DNA of 32,707 bases, taken from positions 1-32,707 of the forward strand of contig NZ_FNEA01000038.1 of NCBI RefSeq assembly GCF_900100045.1, written 5' to 3'. Origin of the DNA: Paracoccus denitrificans (GTDB taxonomy: Bacteria; Pseudomonadota; Alphaproteobacteria; Rhodobacterales; Rhodobacteraceae). Positions 7,393 to 15,950 of the stretch are shown here, in pieces (position 1 is the first letter of the stretch; each line of letters opens with the position of its first letter). The position numbers and the translations under genes were made by a program. The notes under the pieces are model-generated. The model saw nothing but the letters and a program-made list of their open reading frames with translations. It ran no database searches and was not told the origin of the DNA.

Positions 7393-8079
7393 CTAGACGA
7401 TGTCCGTCACCAGCGGCGCCAGGCCGTCGATCCGCACGGCCACCCGTGCACCGCGGGACAGCGCGCCGACGCCCGCCGGAGTGCCCGTAAAGATCAGGTC
7501 GCCCGCCGCCAGGCCGACATAGCCCGACAGGATCGCCACGATCTCGGGGATCGACCAGATCATCTGCCCCAGGTCGCCGTCCTGCCGGACGACACCGTCC
7601 ACCGTCGACATGATCCGGCCGCGATCCATCGGTCCCGCTTGCGCCGCGGGCGTGATCGCCCCGCAGGCCGCCGAATGGTCAAAGCCCTTGGCCATGTCCC
7701 AGGGCCGGCCCAGTTTCTTCGCCTCGGCCTGAAGATCGCGGCGGGTGAAATCGTTGCCGGCCGCATAGCCCCAGACATGCCGTGCCGCCTCGGTCATGGG
7801 AATGTCGCGGCCTGCCTTGCCGATCGCCACCACCAACTCGCCTTCGTAATGCAGGTCTGCGGTCCTGGGCGGATAGGGCAAGGGCGCATCGTCCGTCAGC
7901 AGCGCGTCCGCAGGCTTCGAAAAGAAGAACGGCGGTTCGCGATCCGGGTCGTGGCCCATTTCGCGGGCATGATCGGCATAGTTGCGCCCGACGCAAAAGA
8001 TCCGGCGCACCGGAAAGCGGTCGTCGCTGCCGGCGACGGGAACCGAGGGGATGGCGGGCAAGGGAAGAACATGGGTCAT
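7393..8079 (-). CDS. Fumarylacetoacetate hydrolase (FAH) family protein
   Basis: A 228-residue metal-dependent hydrolase, tautomerase or decarboxylase of the FAH/fumarylpyruvate-hydrolase type, the last gene of the leftward operon. The start is ATG 8079 after gacaggagc; the frame upstream of it lacks a ribosome site. Family motifs are FCVGRNYADHAREMG, PFFFSKPADAL, the first acidic metal ligands in LHYEGELVVAIGK, GYAAGNDFTRRDLQ and the closing LAAGDLIFTGTPAGVG. The compact length matches YcgM-like enzymes. Such enzymes act on 2-oxo acids with a 4-oxo or enol group, so it probably handles an open-chain keto acid made by the transaminases or lyase of this island. The exact substrate is unknown. 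Confidence 0.9.
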   Translation of the reverse strand: MTHVLPLPAIPSVPVAGSDDRFPVRRIFCVGRNYADHAREMGHDPDREPPFFFSKPADALLTDDAPLPYPPRTADLHYEGELVVAIGKAGRDIPMTEAARHVWGYAAGNDFTRRDLQAEAKKLGRPWDMAKGFDHSAACGAITPAAQAGPMDRGRIMSTVDGVVRQDGDLGQMIWSIPEIVAILSGYVGLAAGDLIFTGTPAGVGALSRGARVAVRIDGLAPLVTDIV

Positions 8080-8102
8080 GGGCGTCGCTCCTGTCAGAAA
8101 TC

Positions 8103-9296
8103 TCAACGGATGCAAAGGGTGCGCGGCAGGTCGGAAAGGATCTCGATGCCGGATCGGGTCACGATCACGGTCTCGGAAGCGCCGACCGTGAAGGCGCCAT
8201 AGGCCCGCAGCGTGGCCGGAAGGTGAAAGACCATGCCCGGCTCGAGTTCGCGGGACACGCCCGAAAACAGCGACAGGATCGCCCCTTCGCCCCAGTCCGG
8301 CGCGAATGCCGCCCCCATCGAATAGCCGATGCGCTTGCGAAAGGCCGCCGCATATCCCGCATCGTCGATGACGGCCTGCGCCGCATCATGGGGCAGGCTG
8401 CAAGGCACGCCGGGCCGCATCGACGCCAGCGCCGCATCCAGCGCCCGCAGGGCCACATCCATCATGCGCCGCGCCTCGGCCGGCGGCGACCCGATCCACA
8501 CACTGCGCATCAGGGCGGCGTGATAGCGGTCGTGGCTGGCGGCAAGCTCAAGGAAAACCGGATCGCCCTCCAGAAGCACACGCCGGCGCCAGGTCGCGTG
8601 CGGCACGCCCGAGCGTGGCCCCGACGAGATCAAGGGCTCCATCGCCATCGCCTCGGACCCGGCCGAGATCGCCGCCGAAAACATGGCGGCGGCCAGGTCG
8701 TTCTCGCTGACGCCGGCGGCGCAGCGCTCGATGGCCGCGCCCAGACCGGCCTGGGCATAGCCCGCCGCAAGCCGGATCGCCGCAAGCTCGGCCGGGGACT
8801 TGACGGCACGCAGCCCCTCGACCACCGACGCGCCGTCGCACAGATCCACGCCTTCCAGCGCGGCCGATATGCGGGCGCCCAGCGACTGGCTGACGAACCA
8901 GCCGTCGCGCTCGACCGCCAGGCGGCGGATCCCCAGATCCGCGACCAGTTCGGCCAACGCCCGGGCCGGATCCTCGCCGTCCTGCCAGGCGCGGATGTCG
9001 CGCAGCCAGGTCGAGGCCCGGGCGCCGGTCGTCTCCAACTGACGCACCAGCAGGACAGGCTCCCCCTCCAGCGGGACGATCAGCGCCTGAAAGGCGAAAT
9101 ACCCCGCCGTCTGGCGACCGCAGGCCCAGAAGATGTTCTCGGGCCCGGTCAGCATGACGGCGTCCGCGCCCAGCGGCTGGATGGCAAGCCGCAGGCGCGC
9201 GAGGCGGCCGGTGAATTCCGCCTGGGGGAAAACGGCATCGCCGCCTTGCAGGGGGTCGGCCGGCGGCGCGGCGATAAGGTCGTCGATCATCTTCAT
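8103..9296 (-). CDS. M24 (creatinase-fold) protein resembling ectoine hydrolase DoeA/EutD
   Basis: A 397-residue pita-bread-fold hydrolase candidate. ATG 9296 lies 4 bases after the GntR stop; ATG 9290 is an alternative. The N-terminal creatinase-type domain spans about 30-160, and the catalytic domain begins near SPAELAAIRLAAGYAQ (167-182). Canonical M24 metal ligands (D, D, H, E, E) are mostly missing: the first Asp is Glu250 (FLELAASHDRYHAALMRS), the second is replaced, and the usual Glu of the GMVFxxEP motif is absent (PGMVFHLPATLR). The features IGYSMGAAFAPDWGEG and SETVIVTRSGIEILSDLPR match the DoeA/EutD branch, which opens ectoine. No DoeB, DoeC or DoeD orthologue is nearby, so it likely acts on a different cyclic or acylated amine. 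Confidence 0.85.
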   Translation of the reverse strand: MKMIDDLIAAPPADPLQGGDAVFPQAEFTGRLARLRLAIQPLGADAVMLTGPENIFWACGRQTAGYFAFQALIVPLEGEPVLLVRQLETTGARASTWLRDIRAWQDGEDPARALAELVADLGIRRLAVERDGWFVSQSLGARISAALEGVDLCDGASVVEGLRAVKSPAELAAIRLAAGYAQAGLGAAIERCAAGVSENDLAAAMFSAAISAGSEAMAMEPLISSGPRSGVPHATWRRRVLLEGDPVFLELAASHDRYHAALMRSVWIGSPPAEARRMMDVALRALDAALASMRPGVPCSLPHDAAQAVIDDAGYAAAFRKRIGYSMGAAFAPDWGEGAILSLFSGVSRELEPGMVFHLPATLRAYGAFTVGASETVIVTRSGIEILSDLPRTLCIR

Positions 9297-9300
9297 CTTT

Positions 9301-9936
9301 TCAGCCTTTGGAGAACCAGCCAAGGAAGCGGTTGCGGACGTTTTCGAAATGCAGCGACATGGCGTCGCGCGCAGCCGAGGCGTCCCCGCGCGAAATCGCC
9401 TCCAGCACCGCGATATGCTCGCGCGCCTGCTCGTCGAAACGGTCATGCACGCGGGTGATGGTGCAGCGCCGGGCGACGGCGCGCTGCTCGGCCAGGATGG
9501 CGGGCAGCAGTTCCAGTCCGGCAGCACGGGCCACGGCCGCGTGGAAGCGCTCGTCGACCTGCCAGAACTCGTCGAAGCCGACCGAACGGCCCTCGGCATA
9601 GGGCAGCATCTCGTCCCAGACCTGCCGCAGCTCGTCGGTGATGCCGCGCTCGGCGGCGCGCGCGGCGGCGGCGCGTTCCAGCACCTGGCGCAATTGCACG
9701 ATTTCCAGCAATTGCTCGACCGTCACCGAGCGCACGATCAGCGCGCCATTCGCAAGCCTGCCGATGACGTTCTCGTTCTCGAGCCGCGACAGGGCCGAGC
9801 GCAGAGGCGTCCGCGAGATGCCCAGCCGCAACGCCAGTTCCCGTTCGGAAAGCATCGAATCCGGGGCGATGCGCCCTTCCAGGATATCCTGCTTGATGCG
9901 GCGATAGGCGGTTTGCGACAGGGTCTCGGCCGTCAT
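9301..9936 (-). CDS. GntR-family regulator, FadR/FCD subfamily (first of two)
   Basis: A 211-residue transcription factor. The N-terminal winged helix-turn-helix spans about 5-70, with LSERELALRLGISRTPLRSA as the recognition region. The C-terminal FCD ligand-binding domain shows the expected acidic/histidine metal positions: DERFH (about 127-131), EH (near 171) and LHFENVRNRF near the end. It lies inside the catabolic operon: its start overlaps the M20 gene by ATGA and its stop is 4 bases before the M24 start. It is probably a repressor released by a pathway carboxylate and acts on the dctP/pxpA divergent promoter. The effector is unknown. Confidence 0.92.
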   Translation of the reverse strand: MTAETLSQTAYRRIKQDILEGRIAPDSMLSERELALRLGISRTPLRSALSRLENENVIGRLANGALIVRSVTVEQLLEIVQLRQVLERAAAARAAERGITDELRQVWDEMLPYAEGRSVGFDEFWQVDERFHAAVARAAGLELLPAILAEQRAVARRCTITRVHDRFDEQAREHIAVLEAISRGDASAARDAMSLHFENVRNRFLGWFSKG

Positions 9937-11204
9937 GTCCGGTCCTCCGCAAGGGCAAGGAACACGGCCTCGACCGCCCGGGCGAGGTCGGCCTCGTCCA
10001 TCGCCTCTTCGGGGCAGTGGCTGCCGTTCCAGTTGCGGATGAAGACCATCACGCTGTCCCAGCCCGCCGCCGCAAAGGCGGCCGCGTCATGCCCGCCGCC
10101 TGAAAGCATGCGGCGCGGCCGGTCGCCCAGCCGTTCGGCACCACGCGCCACCAGATCGGCCATGGCCTGCGACAGTGCCGCCGGCTGGCTGCGGCTTTGC
10201 CGGCCCAGCTCGAAGCGGATGCCGGGCTGGGCGGCCTCGATCCGGGCGATCTCGGCGCGCAGCAGCCGGTCGGCAAGATCCAGCGCCGCCACGTCCTCGG
10301 AGCGCATGTCGAGGCAGAACTCCAGCTCTCCCGCCACCTTGGCCATGGCATGGGCGGGGGTTGCCGCATCGACGCGGCCGAAAGTCACCGTCAGGTCGCG
10401 GCCCTGCGCCAGCAATTCGTCCCACACCCGCTGCATGGCCACGACCAGTTCGGCGAATGCCGCCACGGCATCCGCCCTGCCATGGCGCGGCGCCCCGCCG
10501 GAATGGGCCCAGGCGCCATGCACCCGCGCCGCGCGATAGCGCAGCCCGCCGCGGATCGCGGTCACGATGCCATAGGGCTCGGCGGCGGCATCCAGCACCG
10601 GGCCCTGCTCGATATGGAACTCCAGAAAGCGCGCCGGGGCCGGCGGTTCATGGGCCAGGACCGCATCCGCATCGAAACCCTGATCGCGCATGTGATCGGC
10701 AAGGCTGCGGCCGGTATCGACCCGCCGGGCCTGCAGATCCTCGGGGGAAAGCCGGGCCAGCGCCGCGCGCGAGCCGATATAGGAAACCGGAAACCAGACG
10801 CTTTCCTCGGCCCGGGTCACGGTCAGGACGATGTCCATCGCCGGGGTCGCGCCATGCGCCCGCAGCGCCGCGATCAACGCCAGCCCGCCCGCGACGCCGG
10901 CCTGCCCGTCATAGGCGCCGCCCTGGCTGACCGTGTCGAGATGCGAGCCGACGTAAAGCGGCACCGCCACCGGATCGCCGCCCCTGAGCCGGGCGAACAG
11001 GTTGCCGGCCGGATCGCGGCGGACCTCCAGCCCCAGCGCCCGCGCCTCGTCCTCGACGACGGCATGGGCGGCGGATTCCTCGTCGCTGTAGGAGGGGCGG
11101 GTATGGCCCGGCCCGCCCTGCGTGATCGCGTTCACGCGCGACAGGACGCGGGCGATCGTGTCGCCGATGACGGTGTTCTGGCGGCGCGCGGCAAGGATGG
11201 TCAT
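9933..11204 (-). CDS. M20-family Zn amidohydrolase (N-carbamoyl-amino-acid hydrolase/allantoate amidohydrolase type)
   Basis: A 423-residue di-metal amidase of the hydantoinase/carbamoylase group. Motifs in order: metal site VGSHLDTVSQGGAYDGQAGV (about 87-106), TRAEESVWFPVSYIGSRA with the acidic catalytic pair, FLEFHIEQGPVL with a ligand His, AWAHSGGAPRHGRADAVAAF in the dimerisation lid, SGGGHDAAAFA, and the C-terminal ligand NGSHCPEE. Relatives remove N-carbamoyl, N-formyl or similar groups from L-amino acids or ureides. Some usual residues differ: RAEESV replaces the common EEEGSR-type segment, so specificity may be altered. It overlaps both neighbours by 4 bases. In this island it may deacylate the amino acid formed after ring opening. 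Confidence 0.9.
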   Translation of the reverse strand: MTILAARRQNTVIGDTIARVLSRVNAITQGGPGHTRPSYSDEESAAHAVVEDEARALGLEVRRDPAGNLFARLRGGDPVAVPLYVGSHLDTVSQGGAYDGQAGVAGGLALIAALRAHGATPAMDIVLTVTRAEESVWFPVSYIGSRAALARLSPEDLQARRVDTGRSLADHMRDQGFDADAVLAHEPPAPARFLEFHIEQGPVLDAAAEPYGIVTAIRGGLRYRAARVHGAWAHSGGAPRHGRADAVAAFAELVVAMQRVWDELLAQGRDLTVTFGRVDAATPAHAMAKVAGELEFCLDMRSEDVAALDLADRLLRAEIARIEAAQPGIRFELGRQSRSQPAALSQAMADLVARGAERLGDRPRRMLSGGGHDAAAFAAAGWDSVMVFIRNWNGSHCPEEAMDEADLARAVEAVFLALAEDRT

Positions 11205-12151
11205 GCGGTCTGGCTCCAGACTTCGGGATTGATCGCGGTTTCGGGCAGCCTGCCGGAAAGCGCGGAAATGACATGGCGGGCGGCGGCCTCGGCCACGCGC
11301 TTCAGCGCGTCCTCGGTCGTGCCGCCCAGATGCGGGGTAAAGACGACATTGGGGAAGGCCGCCAGCGGCCCCTGCGGCGCATCACCGGACCAGACGTCGA
11401 GCCCGGCCCCCGCCAGCCGCCCCGAGGCCAGCGCCTCGCAAAGCGCCGGCTCGTCGACCAGCCCCGCACGGGCGAGGTTCAGCAGGATCGCCCCCGGCTT
11501 CATGGCCCGGAACTGCGCGAGGCCCATCATGCCCCGCGTCTCGGCCCGCAGCGGCGTGTGCAGCGAGACCAGATCGGCCTGCGCCAGCCCCTCGGCAAGA
11601 TCGGCGGCGCGGCGATAGGGCGCCGTATCCGAGGCGCGCGGCGAATGGACCAGCACCGTCATACCCAGCGCCCGGTCCAGCATGCGGCCGAAGCTGCGCC
11701 CGATGGCACCCCAGCCGACGATCAGCGCGGTCTTGCCCGACAGCTCGGCGAAGCGGGCGGATTCGCGAAATCCGGCGACGCCCGCCCGCTGCGCGCGATC
11801 CGCCGCCGGGATGCGCCGCGCCACGGCCAGCGCCAGGCCCAGCGCCAGCTCGGCCACCGATTGCGCGTTGGCGCCCGGCGTATTGGCGATCACGACCCCG
11901 CGCGCCGTGGCGGCGCCCTTGTCCACCGGATCATGGCCGGTGCCGTGGACGACCACCACGCGCAGCTCGCCGGCCGCGGCAAAGGCCGGGGCGGACAGGC
12001 CGGCGTCGCGGGTGATGACGGCCTGGCAGCCGGCGATGTGGTGCGCCACCGTCGCCATGTCCGGCGCGGGACAGGGCACCGGCTCGATGCCGTTCTCGCG
12101 CAGCAGGGCCAGGCCCGATTCGTGGATGGGTTGGACGATCAGGCATTTCAT
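11201..12151 (-). CDS. D-isomer-specific 2-hydroxyacid dehydrogenase
   Basis: A 316-residue NAD(P)-dependent dehydrogenase interconverting 2-oxo acids and D-2-hydroxy acids. The cofactor fold has GWGAIGRSFGRML (GxGxxG) near 145. The active site shows the catalytic Arg in LNLARAGLVDEPAL and His in VFTPHLGGTTEDAL. The segment that usually reads DVFxxEP is DVWSGDAP, so the catalytic Glu position seems to be Asp, an uncommon variant. The first 100 residues form the substrate domain (VVVHGTGHDPVD). It overlaps the GntR gene upstream and the M20 gene downstream by 4 bases each, so production is tightly coupled. It probably reduces, or generates, the 2-oxo acid produced by the island's transaminases. 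Confidence 0.9.
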   Translation of the reverse strand: MKCLIVQPIHESGLALLRENGIEPVPCPAPDMATVAHHIAGCQAVITRDAGLSAPAFAAAGELRVVVVHGTGHDPVDKGAATARGVVIANTPGANAQSVAELALGLALAVARRIPAADRAQRAGVAGFRESARFAELSGKTALIVGWGAIGRSFGRMLDRALGMTVLVHSPRASDTAPYRRAADLAEGLAQADLVSLHTPLRAETRGMMGLAQFRAMKPGAILLNLARAGLVDEPALCEALASGRLAGAGLDVWSGDAPQGPLAAFPNVVFTPHLGGTTEDALKRVAEAAARHVISALSGRLPETAINPEVWSQTA

Positions 12152-12798
12152 GGCGCGGTCTCTGCCGAAATCCGGTCCAGGCGGTCCAGGACGGCATCCC
12201 GTGCGTTTTCCAGATGCCGCACCATCCCGGTGGCCACGGCATCGGCATTGCCCGAGCGCACCGCGTTCAGGATATCCAGATGCTCGTCGCAGCCCTGCAG
12301 GAAACGGTCGGGCACCTGGGTATGGTCGAAGACGCAGGTGCGCCGCCTCAGCGAGGCGACGACGGCGCTGATCGTCCGGTTGCCCAGCGGTTGCAGCATC
12401 ATGTCGTGGAAGTCGTTGTCGGTCTGGAAATGACTACCATCCAGCTCCGGGCCTGCCGCCATCAGGCGCCGGATACGCTCCTCCATCGCATCCACCTGTG
12501 CCGGCGGCAGGCGCACCGCCGCCCGCGCGGCAAAGGGCTCAAGCTGCAAACGCAGGAAAAAGATCTCCTCGAACTCGCTGCGCCGCATGTGCCGGACACG
12601 CGTGAAACGGCCCGAGGTCTCGGCCAGCCCTTCGCTTTCGATACGCTTGATCGCCTCGCGCACGGGGGTGCGCGACATGCCCAGCCGCTCGCCCAGCGGT
12701 GCCTCTTGCAGGGCATCACCCGACTTGAGCGCACCCTCGAAGATCATGCCGATGATCCGGCGATGCGCTTCCTGCGACAGGTTCGACGATATGCTCAT
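12148..12798 (-). CDS. GntR-family regulator, FadR/FCD subfamily (second)
   Basis: A 216-residue regulator with an N-terminal winged helix (LGERLGMSRTPVREAIKRIE, about 35-54) and an FCD domain (about 75-205) with candidate metal residues in DNDFHDMM, CDEHLDIL and VRHLENARDAV. It differs clearly in sequence from the GntR at 9301, so this is not a recent duplication. It sits between pxpC and the hydroxyacid dehydrogenase with ATGA overlaps on both sides. Two FCD regulators in one operon suggest sensing of two metabolites or control of two promoters. Autoregulation at the dctP promoter is likely but inferred. Confidence 0.92.
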   Translation of the reverse strand: MSISSNLSQEAHRRIIGMIFEGALKSGDALQEAPLGERLGMSRTPVREAIKRIESEGLAETSGRFTRVRHMRRSEFEEIFFLRLQLEPFAARAAVRLPPAQVDAMEERIRRLMAAGPELDGSHFQTDNDFHDMMLQPLGNRTISAVVASLRRRTCVFDHTQVPDRFLQGCDEHLDILNAVRSGNADAVATGMVRHLENARDAVLDRLDRISAETAP

Positions 12799-13859
12799 GC
12801 CTTGCGCCCCTTTCTCATGACCGCTTCCGCCCAGACGACTTCCTCGGGGAAGACGATACCGCCCACAAGATCGCAGGAAAGCAGATAGTCCGAGCGCAGG
12901 ATGCCCTCGGGCTTGGCGACCAGTGCGGCAAGGGCATCCCGCAGCGCGCGCGCGCGGGCGATGCCGATCCGCTCACCCTCGTCGCGAGAGACCGCGGCGA
13001 AGCGGATGCGGCTTCCGACCGGAAGCTGCGCCAGGCGCGGCAGGTCGGCCGAGATCACCGTGGCGATCTTGGGATAGCCGCCGGTGGTCTGGCTTTCCAC
13101 CAGCAAAACCAGCGGCTGGCCCGATCCCGGCACCTGGATCGAGCCGGGCACGGTCCCGTCCGAGACGATGTCATGCCCGCGCGCGGCAGGCAGGCAGGCA
13201 TCGCCCAGCACCATGGCCATGCGGTCACGTTGCGGCGTGACCAGGAACTCCTCGCCCGTCAGCCTGGCCAATGTCCCGGCATCGAAATAATCCTGCTGCG
13301 GTCCCAGCACGACGCGGATCGGCCCCTGTCCGCGCGGCAGGCTGGCCCCTTGCAGCGGCGAAGCCGGGCGCAGGCAGGGGACATCCGGCTGGTCCGCGCC
13401 CAGCGGCAGGATATCGCCCCCGCGCAGGCAGCGCCCATCGACCCCGCCCAACCCGCTGCGCAGATGCGTGGCCCGCGACCCCAGGACCGGCGCCGTCGCG
13501 ATGCCGCCGGAAAAGGCCAGATAGGCCCAGACCACCTCTCGGGCCAGCCCGATCCGCAGCAACTCGCCCGGCTTCAGGCGGTGGCTTTCGCCGGCCTGCA
13601 CGATGCGGTCGTCAATGCGGATGTCGCAATCCCCGCCCGCGACGGCAAAGCGCACCGGGCGCGAGGTGGTGAAGCTGCCGGCCGGACCGGCGAATTCCAG
13701 CGCCGCCATGCCCGACGCATTGCCGCAAAGCGCGTTGGCCAGTGCCATGGCGGCGGCATCGACCGGACCGGCATCCGAGACGCCCATATGCCGCAGCCCG
13801 ATCCTGCCCGCGTCCTGGACGGTCAGCATCGGCCCGGCGGAAACGATCTCGACGCTCAT
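12795..13859 (-). CDS. pxpC: 5-oxoprolinase subunit C / KipA-like carboxyltransferase-fold protein
   Basis: A 354-residue cyclophilin-like subunit that, with PxpB and PxpA, forms the ATP-dependent prokaryotic 5-oxoprolinase (L-pyroglutamate to L-glutamate). Typical blocks are MSVEIVSAGPMLTVQDAGR, GVSDAGPVDAAAMALAN, FSGGIATAPVLGSRATHLRS, IRVVLGPQQDYF, VLLVESQTTGGYPKIATVI and a tail rich in regulatory-looking residues. It overlaps pxpB and gntR by 4 bases. The family is often labelled biotin-dependent carboxyltransferase or Kip, but the genetic partnership with pxpB and pxpA supports the lactamase role. The substrate may be another lactam, given the neighbouring genes. Confidence 0.92.
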   Translation of the reverse strand: MSVEIVSAGPMLTVQDAGRIGLRHMGVSDAGPVDAAAMALANALCGNASGMAALEFAGPAGSFTTSRPVRFAVAGGDCDIRIDDRIVQAGESHRLKPGELLRIGLAREVVWAYLAFSGGIATAPVLGSRATHLRSGLGGVDGRCLRGGDILPLGADQPDVPCLRPASPLQGASLPRGQGPIRVVLGPQQDYFDAGTLARLTGEEFLVTPQRDRMAMVLGDACLPAARGHDIVSDGTVPGSIQVPGSGQPLVLLVESQTTGGYPKIATVISADLPRLAQLPVGSRIRFAAVSRDEGERIGIARARALRDALAALVAKPEGILRSDYLLSCDLVGGIVFPEEVVWAEAVMRKGRKA

Positions 13860-14578
13860 GCCATGGCCTCGGGTTGGAGAATCGCCTCTCCTGCCGCGAC
13901 GCGGCCGGCCAGGACCTGGGCCTCGGCAGCATCGATGGGACGAAACCGGATGCGGTCGCCAGCCCGGAACAGGAAGGGCTCGGTCCGCGACGGATCGAAT
14001 GATCGCAGCGGCGTCCAGCCGATGAAGCGCCAGCCCGAAGGCCCCGCAACCGAGTTGATATTGCCCTGCTGCCCGCCGATGCCGATCGCGCCCGCCGGGA
14101 TGTTCTGGCGCGGCCTGGGCAGGCGCGGCGTGTGCAGGATCTCGGGCAGGCCGCCCAGATAGGCGAAGCCCGGCGCGAAGCCGATCATGTAGATGCGGTA
14201 TTCCGCCGCCGAGTGCAGCGCGACGATCTCGTCGGGCGGCATCCCCTTCATCCGGGCCAGTTCGTCAAGATCCTGGCCGACCTCTCCGCCATAGAGGCAG
14301 GGCACGACCCATAGCCGCGACGGCGCCTCGCTTGCGCAATCATCCGGCGCCAGTCCGGCCAGGATGGTTTCGAGGCGGGCGCCGCTGACGATTTCGGGAT
14401 CGTAGCGCAGCAGGAGCGAGCGATAGGTCGGCACGATATCGACAAGGCCCGGCACCGCCATGCCCTCCAGACGCGCGGCGGTGGCGATCACCCGCGCATT
14501 GGCCTTAGCATCGATGGTTTCGCCGAATTGCAGCGAAAGCGCGGTATCGCCGCAGGGTAGGATCTTGGGTTGCATCAT
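13856..14578 (-). CDS. pxpB: 5-oxoprolinase subunit B / KipI-like allophanate hydrolase-fold protein
   Basis: A 240-residue partner of PxpC. Diagnostic segments are ILPCGDTALSLQFG, IVPTYRSLLLRYDP, YMIGFAPGFAYLGGLPE, PRPRQNIPAGAIGIGGQQGN and GPSGWRFIGWTPL, the KipI/PxpB pattern. ATG 14578, with ATG 14575 as a near equivalent, follows agaagaa; the longer frame upstream is noncoding leader. It is 58 bases after dctM and overlaps pxpC by ATGA. In PxpABC the B and C subunits are thought to activate the lactam with ATP while A hydrolyses it. Here A lies across the divergent promoter, an unusual split of the pxpBCA order. Confidence 0.92.
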   Translation of the reverse strand: MMQPKILPCGDTALSLQFGETIDAKANARVIATAARLEGMAVPGLVDIVPTYRSLLLRYDPEIVSGARLETILAGLAPDDCASEAPSRLWVVPCLYGGEVGQDLDELARMKGMPPDEIVALHSAAEYRIYMIGFAPGFAYLGGLPEILHTPRLPRPRQNIPAGAIGIGGQQGNINSVAGPSGWRFIGWTPLRSFDPSRTEPFLFRAGDRIRFRPIDAAEAQVLAGRVAAGEAILQPEAMA

Positions 14579-14636
14579 TTCTTCTTGTTCTGGTGACGTG
14601 CGCCGCGGCCCCGTGCGGGCCGCGGGCATCCCTGCC

Positions 14637-15938
14637 CTATCGTCCCGCCATCATGCCGGGCAGCAGGTCGATGATCCCCGGAAAGACCGCGATCAGCAGC
14701 ACGAATGCCGACATGATGTAGAAGAACGGCATCGTGGCGCGGGTGATGCGCCCCATGCTGTCGCCCGTCAGACGCTGGATCACCGTCAGGTTGAAGCCCA
14801 CCGGCGGGGTGATCTGCGCCATCTCGACCACGATCACCAGGAAGATCCCGAACCAGACCTTGTCGTAGCCGGCCGCCAGGACCAGAGGCAGGGTGATCGG
14901 CAGGGTCATGACGATGATGCCCAGCCCCTCCATCACCGTGCCGAGGATGACGTAGAAGATCAGCAGCACGACGATCAGCATGAAGGGCGACATGCCCCAG
15001 CCCTGGATTTCCGAGGCGATATAGCGCGGCACGCCCAGATAGCCGATGGCGGTGGACAGGAACATGGCGCCGATCATGATCAGCCCGATCATCGCGCAAC
15101 TTTCGGCGGCATGCCGGGCGGCGATCAGCACGCCCTTCAGGTCCAGCGTCCGCTGCAGGAAGCCGATCAGCATCGAGGCGGCGACGCCCACGGCGGCCGC
15201 CTCGGTCGGCGTGGCAATGCCGCCATACATCGAGCCGATGACACCCAGGATCAGGAGCAGCAGCGGACCCAGGTCCTTCAGCGCCACGATCTTGTCCCAA
15301 AGCGAACTGGGCGGCGGCGGGGCACCCACCAGCGACGGGTTCATCATCGAGCGGATCGCCAGATAGCCCATATAGGCCGCAGCCAGCATGAAGCCGGGCA
15401 GGATGCCCGCGATGAACAGCTTCAGGATCGATTCCTCGGCCATCACGCCATAGATGATCATGATGGTCGAGGGCGGGATCAGAAAGCCCAGCGTGCCCGC
15501 CCCGGCAAGGCTGCCGGTGACCAGATCGCGGTTGTAGCCGCGGTCGATCAGCTCCTTTGCGGTGATGCGCCCGACCGTGGCCGTGGTCGCCGCCGACGAG
15601 CCGCAGACCGAGGCGAACAGCGTGCAGCCCAGCACCGTCAGATGGCTCAACCGGCCCGGCACCCGGCGCAGCCAGGGCGACAGCCCGCTGAACAGCGCCT
15701 CGGAGATGCGGGTGCGAAACAGGATCTCGGCCATCAGGATGAACAGCGGCAGCGCCAGCAACTCGGGCGAGACCACGGTGTTCCAGCTTTGCTGCGACAG
15801 CAGTTTCAGCGCCGGAAGGTTGGGCTTGAATATCTCGACCAGGCCGATGCCGGTGCCGATCAGGCCGATGCCGATCCACATGCCCGACCCCAGCAGGACG
15901 GCCATCAGGAAAAGCAGGGTAAAGACGATCGTTGCCAT
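14637..15938 (-). CDS. dctM: TRAP transporter large permease (DctM)
   Basis: A 433-residue multi-helix integral membrane protein that forms the Na+-driven translocation channel of a TRAP uptake system. Hydrophobic segments start at the N-terminus (TIVFTLLFLMAVLLGSGMWI) and fill most of the chain. Family signatures include VCGSSAATTATVGRI, GTLGFLIPPSTIMIIYGV and VEMAQITPPVGFNLTVIQ. It lies 12 bases after dctQ, in the usual order P-Q-M on the minus strand. Along with the DctP protein it should import an organic acid or zwitterion used by the pathway enzymes downstream in the same operon. Confidence 0.96.
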   Translation of the reverse strand: MATIVFTLLFLMAVLLGSGMWIGIGLIGTGIGLVEIFKPNLPALKLLSQQSWNTVVSPELLALPLFILMAEILFRTRISEALFSGLSPWLRRVPGRLSHLTVLGCTLFASVCGSSAATTATVGRITAKELIDRGYNRDLVTGSLAGAGTLGFLIPPSTIMIIYGVMAEESILKLFIAGILPGFMLAAAYMGYLAIRSMMNPSLVGAPPPPSSLWDKIVALKDLGPLLLLILGVIGSMYGGIATPTEAAAVGVAASMLIGFLQRTLDLKGVLIAARHAAESCAMIGLIMIGAMFLSTAIGYLGVPRYIASEIQGWGMSPFMLIVVLLIFYVILGTVMEGLGIIVMTLPITLPLVLAAGYDKVWFGIFLVIVVEMAQITPPVGFNLTVIQRLTGDSMGRITRATMPFFYIMSAFVLLIAVFPGIIDLLPGMMAGR

Positions 15939-15950
15939 GCGAGGCTTCCC

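Noticed and set aside
8103..9296. Annotating the M24 protein as creatinase because a creatininase fragment is in the window
   Set aside because: Its motifs follow the DoeA/EutD branch, and the creatininase piece is a remnant more than 20 kb away with no creatine-related genes beside this one.
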